From contig NZ_OY726398.1 of NCBI RefSeq assembly GCF_963378105.1, forward strand, positions 3,720,001 through 3,784,000: a stretch of DNA of 64,000 bases. The letters run 5' to 3'. The translations under genes and the position numbers were made by a program. The notes under the pieces were generated by a model that was not told the DNA's origin, searched no databases, and saw only the letters and a program-made list of their open reading frames with translations. The DNA comes from Mycolicibacter sp. MU0102. Lineage in GTDB: Bacteria > Actinomycetota > Actinomycetes > Mycobacteriales > Mycobacteriaceae. How positions within the stretch are numbered: the stretch's first letter is position 1; each line of letters opens with the position of its first letter. This document shows, piece after piece, positions 8,774 through 17,830 of the stretch.

Positions 8774-10410
8774 CCCAGTTCACCGTGCCGGAGGTCACCG
8801 ACGCGGTGGCCGCAGCGATTCCCGACCGCGACATGATCATCCAGGGCGACCGGCGCTACACCTATGCGCAGATCCTCGAGCGGTCCAACCGGCTGGCGTC
8901 CTACCTGCACTCCCGCGGGCTGGGCTGCCACACGCCGCGGTCGGACCTGTCTGCGCACGAGACCGGCCAGGATCTGCTGGGGATCTACGCCTACAACGGC
9001 AACGAGTTCGTCGAGACCCTGCTGGGCAGCTTCCGGGCCCGGGTGGCGCCGTTCAACGTCAACTACCGCTACGTGCGCAAGGAATTGGCATACCTGCTGG
9101 CTGATTCCGGCGCCACCGCGCTGGTCTACCACGCCGCCTTCGCCCCCACCCTGGCCGAGGTACTCCCCGAGCTTCCGCAGCTCAAAGTGCTCATCCAGAT
9201 CGCCGACGACTCCGGCAACGCCCTGCTCGATGGGGCGGTCGACTACGAAACGGTGCTGGCGGAGAGCTCCCCGGAGCCGCCACCGGTGCAACCCTCACCC
9301 GACGACCTGTATGTGCTCTACACCGGTGGCACCACCGGGATGCCCAAGGGCGTGCTCTGGCGTCAGCACGACATCTTCATGGGCTCGTTCGGCGGCCGCA
9401 ACCTGATGACCGCCGAAGAGGTCAGCTCCATCGACGACATCGTGGGGCCGGCCCGGGAGAACCCGGGCATTAGGCTGATGATCCTGCCGCCGCTGATCCA
9501 CGGCGCCGCCCAGTGGGCGGTGATGACCGCGATCAACACCGGCCAAACCCTGGTCTTCCCTTCGGTTGTGGACCATTTCGACGCCGACGACGTGGTACGC
9601 GCCATTGAGCGGGAGAAAGTGCTGTCGGTGACCGTGGTCGGCGATGCGATGGCCCGGCCGCTGCTGGACGCGATCCGCAAGGGCAGCGCCGACGTGTCGT
9701 CGCTGCTGGTGGTGGCCAACGGCGGCGCCCTGTTGACGCCGTACGTCAAGCAGCAGATCGTCGAGACACTGCCCGGCGCCATGGTGATCGACGGGGTCGG
9801 ATCATCGGAGACCGGCGCCCAGATGCGTCACATGTCGACCTCGGGCGCCGTGTCCACCGGAACCTTCGCCGGCGGACCGGACACCTGCGTGGTGGCCGAG
9901 GACCTGGTGACCGTCCTGCAACCCGGCCACGACGGCCTGGGCTGGCTCGGCCAACGCGGCTACGTCCCACTGGGCTACAAGGGCGATGCAACCAAGACCG
10001 CGGCGACGTTCCCGGTGATCGACGGGGCGCGCTTCGCCGTTCCCGGCGACCGGGCGCGGCACCTGGACGACGGTTCGATCGAGCTGCTCGGCCGGGATTC
10101 GGTGACGATCAACTCCGGTGGGGAGAAGATCTTCGCCGAGGAAGTCGAGACGGCGCTTGCGTCGCATCCGGGCGTCGTCGACGTGGTGGTCGCTGGCCGG
10201 CCCAGTGAACGCTGGGGCCAGGAGGTGGTGGCCGTGGTGGCCCTTGCCGAGGATGCCGCCGTCACGGCCGCCGAACTCATCGAGCACGCCGGCGGGTCAC
10301 TGGCCCGCTACAAGCTGCCCAAAGCAGTCGTGTTCCGGTCGACGATCGTGCGCAGCCCGGCCGGCAAGGCCGACTACCGGTGGGCGCGCGAACAGGCCGA
10401 GCAGGGCTAG
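8761..10410 (+). CDS. Acyl-CoA synthetase, FadD19-like
   Basis: A 549-residue ANL-superfamily ligase that activates a carboxylic acid to its CoA ester via an acyl-adenylate. The AMP-binding P-loop is YTGGTTGMPKGVLWRQ, a form typical of the FadD19 group; GYGSSE-equivalent GVGSSETGAQ, the hinge GRDSVTINSGGEKIF and the catalytic Lys in SPAGKADYRW follow. An insertion TPRSDLSAHETGQD near residue 60 is shared with the ligase at 34296-35912. GTG start at 8761 overlaps the preceding gene by 13 bp. Third gene of the Rieske operon, so it may activate the oxygenated product. Confidence 0.9.
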   Translation: MATLTQFTVPEVTDAVAAAIPDRDMIIQGDRRYTYAQILERSNRLASYLHSRGLGCHTPRSDLSAHETGQDLLGIYAYNGNEFVETLLGSFRARVAPFNVNYRYVRKELAYLLADSGATALVYHAAFAPTLAEVLPELPQLKVLIQIADDSGNALLDGAVDYETVLAESSPEPPPVQPSPDDLYVLYTGGTTGMPKGVLWRQHDIFMGSFGGRNLMTAEEVSSIDDIVGPARENPGIRLMILPPLIHGAAQWAVMTAINTGQTLVFPSVVDHFDADDVVRAIEREKVLSVTVVGDAMARPLLDAIRKGSADVSSLLVVANGGALLTPYVKQQIVETLPGAMVIDGVGSSETGAQMRHMSTSGAVSTGTFAGGPDTCVVAEDLVTVLQPGHDGLGWLGQRGYVPLGYKGDATKTAATFPVIDGARFAVPGDRARHLDDGSIELLGRDSVTINSGGEKIFAEEVETALASHPGVVDVVVAGRPSERWGQEVVAVVALAEDAAVTAAELIEHAGGSLARYKLPKAVVFRSTIVRSPAGKADYRWAREQAEQG

Positions 10411-10415
10411 CGCCG

Positions 10416-11864
10416 TCAGCCGCGTTTGATCCGGCGGCGAGTCCGGTTGCGCGCCGAGCGCAGCATCGCGTCGGCGTAGACGCGCATCGCGGGCCGAAAC
10501 GGCGGCGCCGCGCTTCCGGTCATGCTGAACGGCAGGTCGGAGCCCACCACGGTCCGGTAGTGGCTGAACGCGTCGAAACCCGCCTTGCCGTGGTAGGCGC
10601 CCATGCCGCTGCGCCCCACCCCGCCGAACGGTGCCCCCGACGGAATCATCTGTGCCGCAAAATCGTTGCGGGCCACTCCACCGCTTCGGGTGCGCCGCAC
10701 GAAGTCCCGAAAGTTCTTGCCGTCTGGACCGAACCAGTAGGCGACCAGCGGAGCGGGGCGCGCGTTGATCGTCTCGATCGCTTCGTCGAGGGTGCCATAG
10801 CCCTGCACCATCAGCACCGGACCGAAGATCTCCTCGTCGGCGATGCGCATGCTCTCATCGACGCCGCGCACCAGGGTGGGGGCGATCTTGCGGGAAGCGC
10901 GATCCGGCAGCGCCTCCCCGTCGGGCGCGACGGTCTCCACCACGGCGCCGCGGTCGCGCGCGTCGTCGATCAGGCCCAGCACCCGGTCGAAGTTGGCTTC
11001 GTTGACACTTGAGCAGTAGTCGCCATTGGTCAGGATCGTCGGGAACATGTCCCGCAACGTTTGCCGGGCGACATCGACAAATGCGTCGATGTCGCGCTCG
11101 GGCACCAGAACATAGTCCGGGCATACGCAGACCTGGCCGCCGTTGACCATGCGGGCCGACGCGATCCGCTTCGCCGATCGCGCGATATCGGCGCCGGGCG
11201 CCACCACGACGGGGTTCTTCCCGCCCAGTTCCAAGGTCACCGGGACCAGGTTGTCCGCGGCGGCGCGCTGCACCAGCGCACCTACCGACGGCGAACCGGT
11301 GAAGAAGACGTGATCGAACGGCAGACCGGCGAACGCGGCCGCCACATCAGCGCCGCCGGTGACGACGGCGAATTCGTTTTCGTCGAAGTACTTCGGTGCC
11401 AGGTTCGCCATCAGCTCGGCGGTGTGCGAGGTGATCTCGGACATCTTGACCATCACCCGATTGCCCGCCGCGAAGGCTGCCGCCGCCGGCACCACCACCA
11501 ATTGCAGCGGGAAATTCCACGGCCCGATGATGCCCACCACGCCAAGCGGACTGGGTCGCACCTCGGCGCGCAACCCTACCAGCCGGGCCGCACGCAGCAG
11601 CTTGCTGGGACGCATCCATTGTCGGACATGCGATCTGGTGTGCTCGACTACGGGGACGATGCCGATCATCTCGGTGGCCAGTGAGGCCGCGCGCGATCGG
11701 GTACCGAAATCTCGCGCCATCGCCTCGGTGAACGCGTCGATGTTGTCCAGCACCATCGCCAGCAGCCGATCGATACGGTTGCGCCGGACCGCGGCGCCCG
11801 GCGGCCCGTCATCCACGAAGGATCGCCGCTGCTTCTCCAGCAGCCTCGCCAGCTCGGCGGTCAC
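10416..11864 (-). CDS. Aldehyde dehydrogenase, coniferyl-aldehyde-dehydrogenase-like
   Basis: A 482-residue NAD(P)-dependent aldehyde dehydrogenase. Visible are PWNFPLQLVVVPAAAAFAAGN, the NAD-site FFTGSPSVG, the general-base region TLELGGKNPVVV and the nucleophile in NGGQVCVCPDY. The C-terminus GVGRSGMGAYHGKAGFDAFSHYRTV is typical of the coniferyl/fatty-aldehyde branch. GTG at 11864 overlaps the stop of the 3-HIBADH-like gene (GTGA), so the two are co-translated. It is convergent with the fadD at 8761. It probably oxidises an aldehyde intermediate to the acid. Confidence 0.9.
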   Translation of the reverse strand: MTAELARLLEKQRRSFVDDGPPGAAVRRNRIDRLLAMVLDNIDAFTEAMARDFGTRSRAASLATEMIGIVPVVEHTRSHVRQWMRPSKLLRAARLVGLRAEVRPSPLGVVGIIGPWNFPLQLVVVPAAAAFAAGNRVMVKMSEITSHTAELMANLAPKYFDENEFAVVTGGADVAAAFAGLPFDHVFFTGSPSVGALVQRAAADNLVPVTLELGGKNPVVVAPGADIARSAKRIASARMVNGGQVCVCPDYVLVPERDIDAFVDVARQTLRDMFPTILTNGDYCSSVNEANFDRVLGLIDDARDRGAVVETVAPDGEALPDRASRKIAPTLVRGVDESMRIADEEIFGPVLMVQGYGTLDEAIETINARPAPLVAYWFGPDGKNFRDFVRRTRSGGVARNDFAAQMIPSGAPFGGVGRSGMGAYHGKAGFDAFSHYRTVVGSDLPFSMTGSAAPPFRPAMRVYADAMLRSARNRTRRRIKRG

Positions 11865-12679
11865 GACAAATCCAGCGGCCCGTTTTGTGCCACGGTCTGC
11901 AGCTGGCCCAGTTCTACGCCACGGTCGGCGGCGGCCTCGATGCAGGCCGCAACGTCCTTACGCATAAAGGGCGCAACGACTTTGGCGAAGCTATCCACCC
12001 CACCGGCCGATTGCACGTACCCCGCGGCCCGGCTGCCGCCGCTGCACTGCGCCAGCGCCTCGAACAGGCTGGTATCGCGCACGCCGAGGCTCTTGCCCAG
12101 TTCGACCGCGGCGGCGACCAGTTGCGCATTGGCGGCGAACAGCACGTTGTTGATCAGCTTGAGGTTGAGCGCGGTGCCCAGTGCCCCGGTAAGGATCACC
12201 GGGTCGGCGTAGGCCGCCAAGACCGGCTGCGCGCGGGCCACCGCGTCGTCGGGGCCGCCGAGCAGCACCGTCAGCGTGCCGGCCTCGATGTCATGAGCGC
12301 CGCCGCTGACCGGAGCGTCCACCAGTGCCGGGCCGTTCGGGAACTCCGCCGCCAGAGTGGTCAGCGTGCTCACCGTCCCGGTGGTGTGAGACACCACGAC
12401 TGTGCTGGAGTCGGCATTGGCCAGCAAGCCGTCGGCGCCGGTGGCGACCTCGAGCAGTTGCGCGTCGGAGAACAGGCAACTGATCACGACTCCGGCGTCG
12501 CGAGCGGTCGCGGCGATTGACTCCACTGGCACGGCGCCGACGGCCGCGAGCCGTTCGCGCACCTCGGGCCGCCGGGCGTAGACCTGAACGCGATGCCCTG
12601 CGGCGACCAGGCGCGCGACCATCGGTTCGCCCATCTGGCCGGCTCCCACGAATCCGACGACCTGGCCCGTTGTGCTCAT
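11861..12679 (-). CDS. 3-hydroxyisobutyrate dehydrogenase-like NAD(P)-dependent oxidoreductase
   Basis: A 272-residue beta-hydroxyacid dehydrogenase. The N-terminal Rossmann motif is GFVGAGQMGEPMVARL, the substrate motif is DAPVSGGAHDIEAGTLTVLLGG, and the catalytic Lys is in LNLKLINNVLFAAN. ATG at 12679 follows GAGGAGCC. The product is expected to oxidise a primary or secondary beta-hydroxy acid to a semialdehyde or keto acid, fitting the coupled aldehyde dehydrogenase downstream. It diverges from the SDR at 12805 across a region with two TTACnGT sites. Confidence 0.88.
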   Translation of the reverse strand: MSTTGQVVGFVGAGQMGEPMVARLVAAGHRVQVYARRPEVRERLAAVGAVPVESIAATARDAGVVISCLFSDAQLLEVATGADGLLANADSSTVVVSHTTGTVSTLTTLAAEFPNGPALVDAPVSGGAHDIEAGTLTVLLGGPDDAVARAQPVLAAYADPVILTGALGTALNLKLINNVLFAANAQLVAAAVELGKSLGVRDTSLFEALAQCSGGSRAAGYVQSAGGVDSFAKVVAPFMRKDVAACIEAAADRGVELGQLQTVAQNGPLDLS

Positions 12680-12752
12680 TCTCGGCTCCTCAAGGCAGCT
12701 TTCGGCTATCCGGTAAGGGCAACCGTAGCATTGTCCGCGAGCGCCGAATTCG

Positions 12753-12773
12753 TTACAGTCGTGCTTACTGTCG
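12753..12773. promoter_or_regulatory. Tandem TTACnGTAA-type operator, 12-bp period
   Basis: TTACAGTCG at 12753 and TTACTGTCG at 12765 stand exactly 12 bp apart in the divergent region between the 3-HIBADH-like gene and the SDR. It is one of seven such composite sites in the window. Confidence 0.5.
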
Positions 12774-12804
12774 ACTTTTCGGGTACACCAGAAGGCTGGC
12801 GAGG

Positions 12805-13590
12805 ATGACCAACCCGCAGCGCAAGGTCGTGGTCGTGGGCGCGGGGTCGGGAATCGGCGCCGCCACCGCCGCGCACTTCTACATGCGTGGTGATTTCGTT
12901 CTCGCCGTCGACGTGCACCCCCACCACACGCCGGCATCGCAATACGCCAACTGCGACCTTCGGGATGCCGCGGCCATCGCGGAGTTCGCCGCCGGGGTCG
13001 GTGACGGCTGGGATCTGCTGGCTCATGTCGCCGGCGTACCGGGCACCGCATCGGCCGCCGATGTGCTGACGGTCAACTACCTGGGTATGCGCCTGATGAC
13101 CGAGGGCCTGCTGCCGCGGCTTCGTCGCGGCGGGGCGGTGGTCGCGGTGGCATCGACGGCGGCACTCGGGTGGGAGCAGCGCATCCCGTTACTCAACGGC
13201 CTACTCGAAGCGACAGACGCGCCGGCCGTTCTGCGCTGGCAGGCCGGCCAGGACCCGGCCTATCCGGTCTACAGCACCTCCAAGCAGGCCATGATCCTGT
13301 ACGCCAAGCGGCGCGCCGCGACCGCGCACGCCGAGTACGGCGTGCGAATCAACACCGTGAGCCCGGGCCCCGTCGAAACGCCGATCCTGCCCGACTTCGA
13401 ACGGTCGATGGGCAAACAGACGCTCGACACCGTACGCGCCACCGTCGGACGGCACGCCGGCGTCGACGACATCGTCCCGGTGATCGACTTCCTGGGCTCC
13501 GCCGCCGCCGGCTGGATCACCGGCCAAGACGTTCTCGTCGACGGCGGCTTCATCAACGCGATCACCGCCGGCACACCCATCCCCGCGTAG
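12805..13590 (+). CDS. SDR oxidoreductase, 3alpha-hydroxysteroid dehydrogenase/carbonyl reductase-like
   Basis: A 261-residue short-chain dehydrogenase. The cofactor motif is GAGSGIGAA and the active-site Tyr/Lys are in YPVYSTSKQAM. The order of blocks (VNYLGMRLMTEGLLPRL, LNGLLEA, RINTVSPGPVETPIL, VLVDGGFINAI) follows the Comamonas 3alpha-HSD/carbonyl reductase family rather than classical FabG, with the small insert before the YxxxK motif. ATG at 12805 follows GCGAGG. It sits just upstream of a P450 gene. A hydroxysteroid or terpenoid alcohol substrate is plausible but inferred. Confidence 0.85.
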   Translation: MTNPQRKVVVVGAGSGIGAATAAHFYMRGDFVLAVDVHPHHTPASQYANCDLRDAAAIAEFAAGVGDGWDLLAHVAGVPGTASAADVLTVNYLGMRLMTEGLLPRLRRGGAVVAVASTAALGWEQRIPLLNGLLEATDAPAVLRWQAGQDPAYPVYSTSKQAMILYAKRRAATAHAEYGVRINTVSPGPVETPILPDFERSMGKQTLDTVRATVGRHAGVDDIVPVIDFLGSAAAGWITGQDVLVDGGFINAITAGTPIPA

Positions 13591-13613
13591 GGCCAACCTT
13601 CCGAGAGGAAACC

Positions 13614-14894
13614 ATGACAATCGACTCGTCACCTGCCGCACCGATTTCCCCGCACCCCTACCATCGCCTCGACATCTCTGAAACCGAGTTCTGGGGCAAG
13701 GATTTCCGGACCCGGGACGAGACGTTCGCGACGCTGCGCAACGAACCGGGCCTGACGTGGCACCGGCCGATCGACGCCGTGTTCCCCCACCAGGAGACCG
13801 GCTACTGGGCGGCGACCCGGCACGCCGACGTCAAGTTCATCAGCCAGCACGAAGAGCTGTTCTGTTCCCGCGAAGGCGTCAGCGTCGACCCGATGCCGGC
13901 CGAGATCCAGCGCAACATGACGTTCTTTCTGGCGATGGACCCGCCGGAGCACACCCGGTACCGCAAGCTCATCAGTTCGGGCTTCACACCGCGGCAGGTC
14001 CGACGCATCGAGGATCAGATCAAGGCCAACTCCCGCAGCATTGTCGACGACCTGTTGACCCAATTGCGCAGTGGCGACCAGATCGACTTCGTCGCAAGCT
14101 GTTCCGGCCAACTGCCGATGCGCACGGTCTCCGACATGATCGGCATCGACCCGGCCGACCAGCAGAAGGTCGCCTACGCCGCCGAATGCCTGTTCAGCGG
14201 GAGCGACGACGAGTACGCCTCACTGGAGGAGCGGGCGGTGCACGTCATGACGCAGCTGGGCGTGCTGGCCGGCTCCGGCGTCGAACTGGCGCAGCGCCGC
14301 CGCGCCGAACCGCACGATGACCTGATGACCGAGTTGGTCAATGCCGAGGTCGACGGCCATCGTCTCGCCGACGCCGACCTCGGATCCTTCATGGTGCTGC
14401 TGGGCTCTGCGGGCAACGACACCACCAAGCAGGCCACCACGCACGCATTCAAGGCCCTCGTCGAACATCCTGAGCAGCGCGCCTGGCTGTTGGACGATTA
14501 CGACAATCGGATCGGCGGGGCGGTCGAGGAATTCGTGCGCTGGGCGACACCGGTACTCGCCTTTGCCCGCCACGCGGTGGTGGACACCGAGGTCGCCGGG
14601 ACCGAGATCAAGGCCGGCGAGAAGGTGGCGCTGTACTACTGCTCCGCCAACCGCGACGAGTCGGTGTTCGACCGGCCGCATGAGTTCGACATCACCCGTG
14701 CCGCCAACCCGCACCTGGGCTTCGGCGGCGGTGGCGCGCACTACTGCCTGGGAACCCACGTCGCCCGGATGGAGCTGCGGCACCTGTTCTACGAGCTGCT
14801 CACCCGGTTGCCCGAGGTCACGCTCGGCGAGCCCGAATACCTGCAGAGCACCTTCGTACACGGCATCAAACGGATGCCGATCAGCCTGGCCTGA
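13614..14894 (+). CDS. Cytochrome P450
   Basis: A 426-residue soluble P450. Heme-thiolate loop FGGGGAHYCLG has the axial Cys at 378; the I-helix oxygen-activation motif is GSAGNDTT; the ExxR motif is EEFVRW. The motif HYCLGTHVARMEL resembles the CYP125/CYP142-type catabolic P450s, but I cannot assign a CYP number. ATG at 13614 is preceded by GAGAGGAAA. It follows the SDR by 23 bp and is likely co-transcribed with it. It probably hydroxylates a hydrophobic substrate with ferredoxin partners encoded elsewhere. Confidence 0.92.
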   Translation: MTIDSSPAAPISPHPYHRLDISETEFWGKDFRTRDETFATLRNEPGLTWHRPIDAVFPHQETGYWAATRHADVKFISQHEELFCSREGVSVDPMPAEIQRNMTFFLAMDPPEHTRYRKLISSGFTPRQVRRIEDQIKANSRSIVDDLLTQLRSGDQIDFVASCSGQLPMRTVSDMIGIDPADQQKVAYAAECLFSGSDDEYASLEERAVHVMTQLGVLAGSGVELAQRRRAEPHDDLMTELVNAEVDGHRLADADLGSFMVLLGSAGNDTTKQATTHAFKALVEHPEQRAWLLDDYDNRIGGAVEEFVRWATPVLAFARHAVVDTEVAGTEIKAGEKVALYYCSANRDESVFDRPHEFDITRAANPHLGFGGGGAHYCLGTHVARMELRHLFYELLTRLPEVTLGEPEYLQSTFVHGIKRMPISLA

Positions 14895-14920
14895 CGCTGG
14901 CGCGATACTTGCTTAATCGT

Positions 14921-14941
14921 TTACTGTAACGTTTACAGTAC
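14921..14941. promoter_or_regulatory. Tandem TTACnGTAA operator, 12-bp period (best example)
   Basis: TTACTGTAA (14921-14929), a perfect 4+4 palindrome, is followed 12 bp on by TTACAGTAC (14933-14941). It lies 27 bp upstream of the GTG of the second P450 and would overlap its promoter. Confidence 0.6.
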
Positions 14942-14968
14942 GTTGCTATACCCGACGGGAGATCAGCC

Positions 14969-16180
14969 GTGGAGAGCCAGGTTGACGACATCGCTGCCGC
15001 ACTCGATAAGCCGGCCGGCTACCTGAAGAACCCCTACCCGTACTTCCAGAGCAAGCGAGAAGGACCCGGGGTCTTCCCCGGAACGGTCATGGACTACTCC
15101 AAGACCCCGGCATCGCTTCGGCCCAAGACCCAGTTCGCCGCTGTCTCCTTCGAGGCGGTGAATCAGGTCTTCCGCGAGGCGGATTCGTTCAACTCGCACA
15201 TCTATGACGTCACGATCGGCCTATTCATCGGACCGACCATCCTGGCGATGGAGGGCGAGCCGCACCGCAAACATCGCAACCTCGTCTCATCGGCGTTCAA
15301 ACGTAAGTCGTTGGTGCATTGGGAGCCGGAGGTGGTGCGGCCGGTCTGCACCACCCTGATCGATGAGTTCATCGCCGACGGCACCGCCGATCTGGTGTCC
15401 GGCTTTACGTTCGAGTTCCCCACCCGAGTCATCGCCAAGCTGTTGGGCTTGCCCGAAGAGGACCTGCCTTGGTTCCGCCAGCGGGCGATCGAGCTGATCA
15501 GCTACACCGTCAACTATGAGCGGGCGTTCGCCGCTTCGGCAGAGCTGAAGGACTACTTCCTGGCTCAGATGGAGAAACGCAAATCCCAGCCGACCGAAGA
15601 CATCATCGGCGATCTGGTCACCGCGGAGGTCGACGGCGAGAAGCTCACCGACGAAGCGATCTTCTCGTTTCTTCGCCTGCTGCTGCCCGCGGGCCTGGAG
15701 ACGACTTATCGGGCCACCAGCAACCTGCTGTACCTGCTGCTCACCCATCCCGACCAGTTCGCGGCGGTGCGCGCCGACCATGATCTGATCGGCGCCGCCA
15801 TCGAGGAGGGGCTGCGCTATGAGACGCCGCTGACCACGGTGCAGCGCACCGCCATCCGCGACACCGCGGTGGCCGGCGTGGAAGTTCCCGCCGGCGCCGT
15901 GGTCGACGTCTGCATCGGGTCGGCGAACCGTGACGAGGCACGATGGGAACGGCCGGAGGAATTCGACATCTTCCGCAAGTGGATTCCGCACATCACGTTC
16001 GCCGCCGGCGAGCACACCTGCATGGGGCTACATCTGGCTCGAATGGAGATGCGGGTCGCGATGGAATGCCTGCTGGACCGCCTCGGCGAGATCACCCTGG
16101 TCGCCGATGACAACCCACACATCTATGGGCAGCCGTTTCGCTCCCCGCGGTCGCTGCCGGTGAGGTTCACCGGCAAGTAG
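14969..16180 (+). CDS. Cytochrome P450
   Basis: A 403-residue P450 with heme loop FAAGEHTCMGLHLARME (axial Cys351), I-helix motif LLPAGLETT and ExxR in EEGLRYETP. It is only distantly like the preceding P450, so it is not a recent duplicate. GTG at 14969 is the likely start; the upstream spacer carries two tandem TTACnGTAA sites, suggesting its own controlled promoter. It is convergent with the aldehyde dehydrogenase at 16191. Substrate unknown. Confidence 0.92.
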   Translation: MESQVDDIAAALDKPAGYLKNPYPYFQSKREGPGVFPGTVMDYSKTPASLRPKTQFAAVSFEAVNQVFREADSFNSHIYDVTIGLFIGPTILAMEGEPHRKHRNLVSSAFKRKSLVHWEPEVVRPVCTTLIDEFIADGTADLVSGFTFEFPTRVIAKLLGLPEEDLPWFRQRAIELISYTVNYERAFAASAELKDYFLAQMEKRKSQPTEDIIGDLVTAEVDGEKLTDEAIFSFLRLLLPAGLETTYRATSNLLYLLLTHPDQFAAVRADHDLIGAAIEEGLRYETPLTTVQRTAIRDTAVAGVEVPAGAVVDVCIGSANRDEARWERPEEFDIFRKWIPHITFAAGEHTCMGLHLARMEMRVAMECLLDRLGEITLVADDNPHIYGQPFRSPRSLPVRFTGK

Positions 16181-16190
16181 CTGTGACTCC

Positions 16191-17726
16191 TCACGCCCCG
16201 CGGGGCTTGCGGTAGCCGATCGTCTTGGTCTCCAAGTACTGCGAGAACCCCTCGATCCCGCACTGCCTGCCCCAGCCGCTGCTCTTGTAGCCGCCGAACG
16301 GTGCGTCGGCCCCGTAGTACATGCCACCGTTGACGCCGATCGCGCCGGTCCGGATCCGGCGCGCCACGCCCAGTGCCCGCTCGTTCGATGCCGAGACCAC
16401 GGCTCCGGCCAGCCCGTAGGCACTGTCGTTGGCGATGCGCACTGCCTCGTCGTCGTCACTGAACGGCAGCATCACCAGGACCGGCCCGAAGACCTCCTGC
16501 TGCGCGATGGCGGCGCTGTTGTCGACCCCGACGATCACGGTCGGCTGCACGTAGTGTCCGCCCGCCAGCGCGTCCGCCAGGCCGGTGACTTCGCCTCCGC
16601 CGGTGGTGATCTCGGCCCCATCGCGGCGAGCCTGCGCGTAGGCGTCGAGCACGCGCTGCTTTTGCGCGGCGCTGATCAGCGGGCCGACCAGGGTCTGCGG
16701 CAGCGCCGGGTCGCCCACGGCGACGGCAGCGAAGGCCTCGGTGACCGCGGCGACCAACTCGTCGAAGAGGCTGGTATGCACCAGCATCCGGGTGGTGGCC
16801 GCGCAGGCCTGTCCGGCGTGCACGCACACTCCTACCGCACCGGGAATCACCTTGGCCGGGTCGGCGTCGTCGAGCACGATCAGCGCCGACTTTCCGCCCA
16901 GCTCCAGGAAGGTCCGCTTCATGGTGTCGGCGCTGGTGCGAGCCAGCAGCTTGCCGACCGCGGTGGATCCGGTGAAGGAGATCATGTCGACCCGAGGGTC
17001 GGTGCCGAGCAGTCCGGCCACCTCGTTGGACGGCGTGGGCACCACGTTGACCACCCCGGCGGGGATGTCGGTGTGCTCAGCGATGAGGCGACCCAGCCGG
17101 GTGGCGTTCCACGGGGTGTTCGGGTCGGGCTTGAGCACGACGGTGTTGCCCGCCGCCAGGGCCGGCCCCAGCTTGTTGAGGATCACCTCGATGGGAAAGT
17201 TGGACGGTGTGATCGCCGCGACCACACCGACCGGATCTTTGACGACGGTGCGAATGTTGCGGTCGCCAAACAGTCCGCCGCCGTCAAGTAGCCGCTCCCA
17301 GTCGAACTCATCGATCAACCGACTCGGGTAGCGCAGCCCGTCGACGAGCGGCCAATCCAGCTGTGCCAGTTGGGTCGTCATCACCGGGCAGCCGACCTCG
17401 GCGATCAGCTCGGTGCGCAGCTCCTCCTTCTCGGCCTCCAGCGCCGACTGCAGTTGCGCAAGGCAGCGTTTGCGCAGTTCTCGGTTGGTCGACCAGTCGG
17501 TGTCGTCGAACGCTCGCCGGGCAGCACCGATCGCCTGCTGCATGTCGCGGCGGTCGGCGGCCGCGGTGGTCCCCAACAGCCGTCCAGTGGCCGGACTGTG
17601 ATTGTCGAACTGCGCACCCGAGCCCGCCGCCACCAACTTGCCGTCGATCAGCAGGCGCGACTCTGCCGCCGCGGCAGCCCGTTCGCCGATCTCGATGCTG
17701 CTGACCCGCTGTCCGACGTCGCTCAC
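16191..17726 (-). CDS. Aldehyde dehydrogenase family protein
   Basis: A 511-residue NAD(P)-dependent aldehyde dehydrogenase. TPSNFPIEVILNKLGPALAAGN, FTGSTAVGKLL, the Glu in TFLELGGKSA and the nucleophile in HAGQACAATTRM are all present, as is the C-terminal PFGGYKSSGWGR motif. GTG at 17726 follows GAAAGGGGCGAG. It diverges from the CoA-transferase gene, and the region between has a tandem TTACnGTAA site. It is the second aldehyde dehydrogenase of the island and belongs to a different subgroup from that at 10416. Confidence 0.92.
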   Translation of the reverse strand: MSDVGQRVSSIEIGERAAAAAESRLLIDGKLVAAGSGAQFDNHSPATGRLLGTTAAADRRDMQQAIGAARRAFDDTDWSTNRELRKRCLAQLQSALEAEKEELRTELIAEVGCPVMTTQLAQLDWPLVDGLRYPSRLIDEFDWERLLDGGGLFGDRNIRTVVKDPVGVVAAITPSNFPIEVILNKLGPALAAGNTVVLKPDPNTPWNATRLGRLIAEHTDIPAGVVNVVPTPSNEVAGLLGTDPRVDMISFTGSTAVGKLLARTSADTMKRTFLELGGKSALIVLDDADPAKVIPGAVGVCVHAGQACAATTRMLVHTSLFDELVAAVTEAFAAVAVGDPALPQTLVGPLISAAQKQRVLDAYAQARRDGAEITTGGGEVTGLADALAGGHYVQPTVIVGVDNSAAIAQQEVFGPVLVMLPFSDDDEAVRIANDSAYGLAGAVVSASNERALGVARRIRTGAIGVNGGMYYGADAPFGGYKSSGWGRQCGIEGFSQYLETKTIGYRKPRGA

Positions 17727-17745
17727 CTCGCCCCTTTCGGATGCC

Positions 17746-17766
17746 CAACCGTAACCATTACAGTAG
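17746..17766. promoter_or_regulatory. Tandem TTACnGTAA-type operator, 12-bp period
   Basis: CAACCGTAA at 17746 and TTACAGTAG at 17758 are 12 bp apart in the divergent region between the aldehyde dehydrogenase and CoA-transferase genes. Confidence 0.5.
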
Positions 17767-17830
17767 AATACTTCAATTGGTTCTCGATGGGTTCACACGG
17801 CGGCAGGAGCGCGCTGAGTTGATCAAGGTC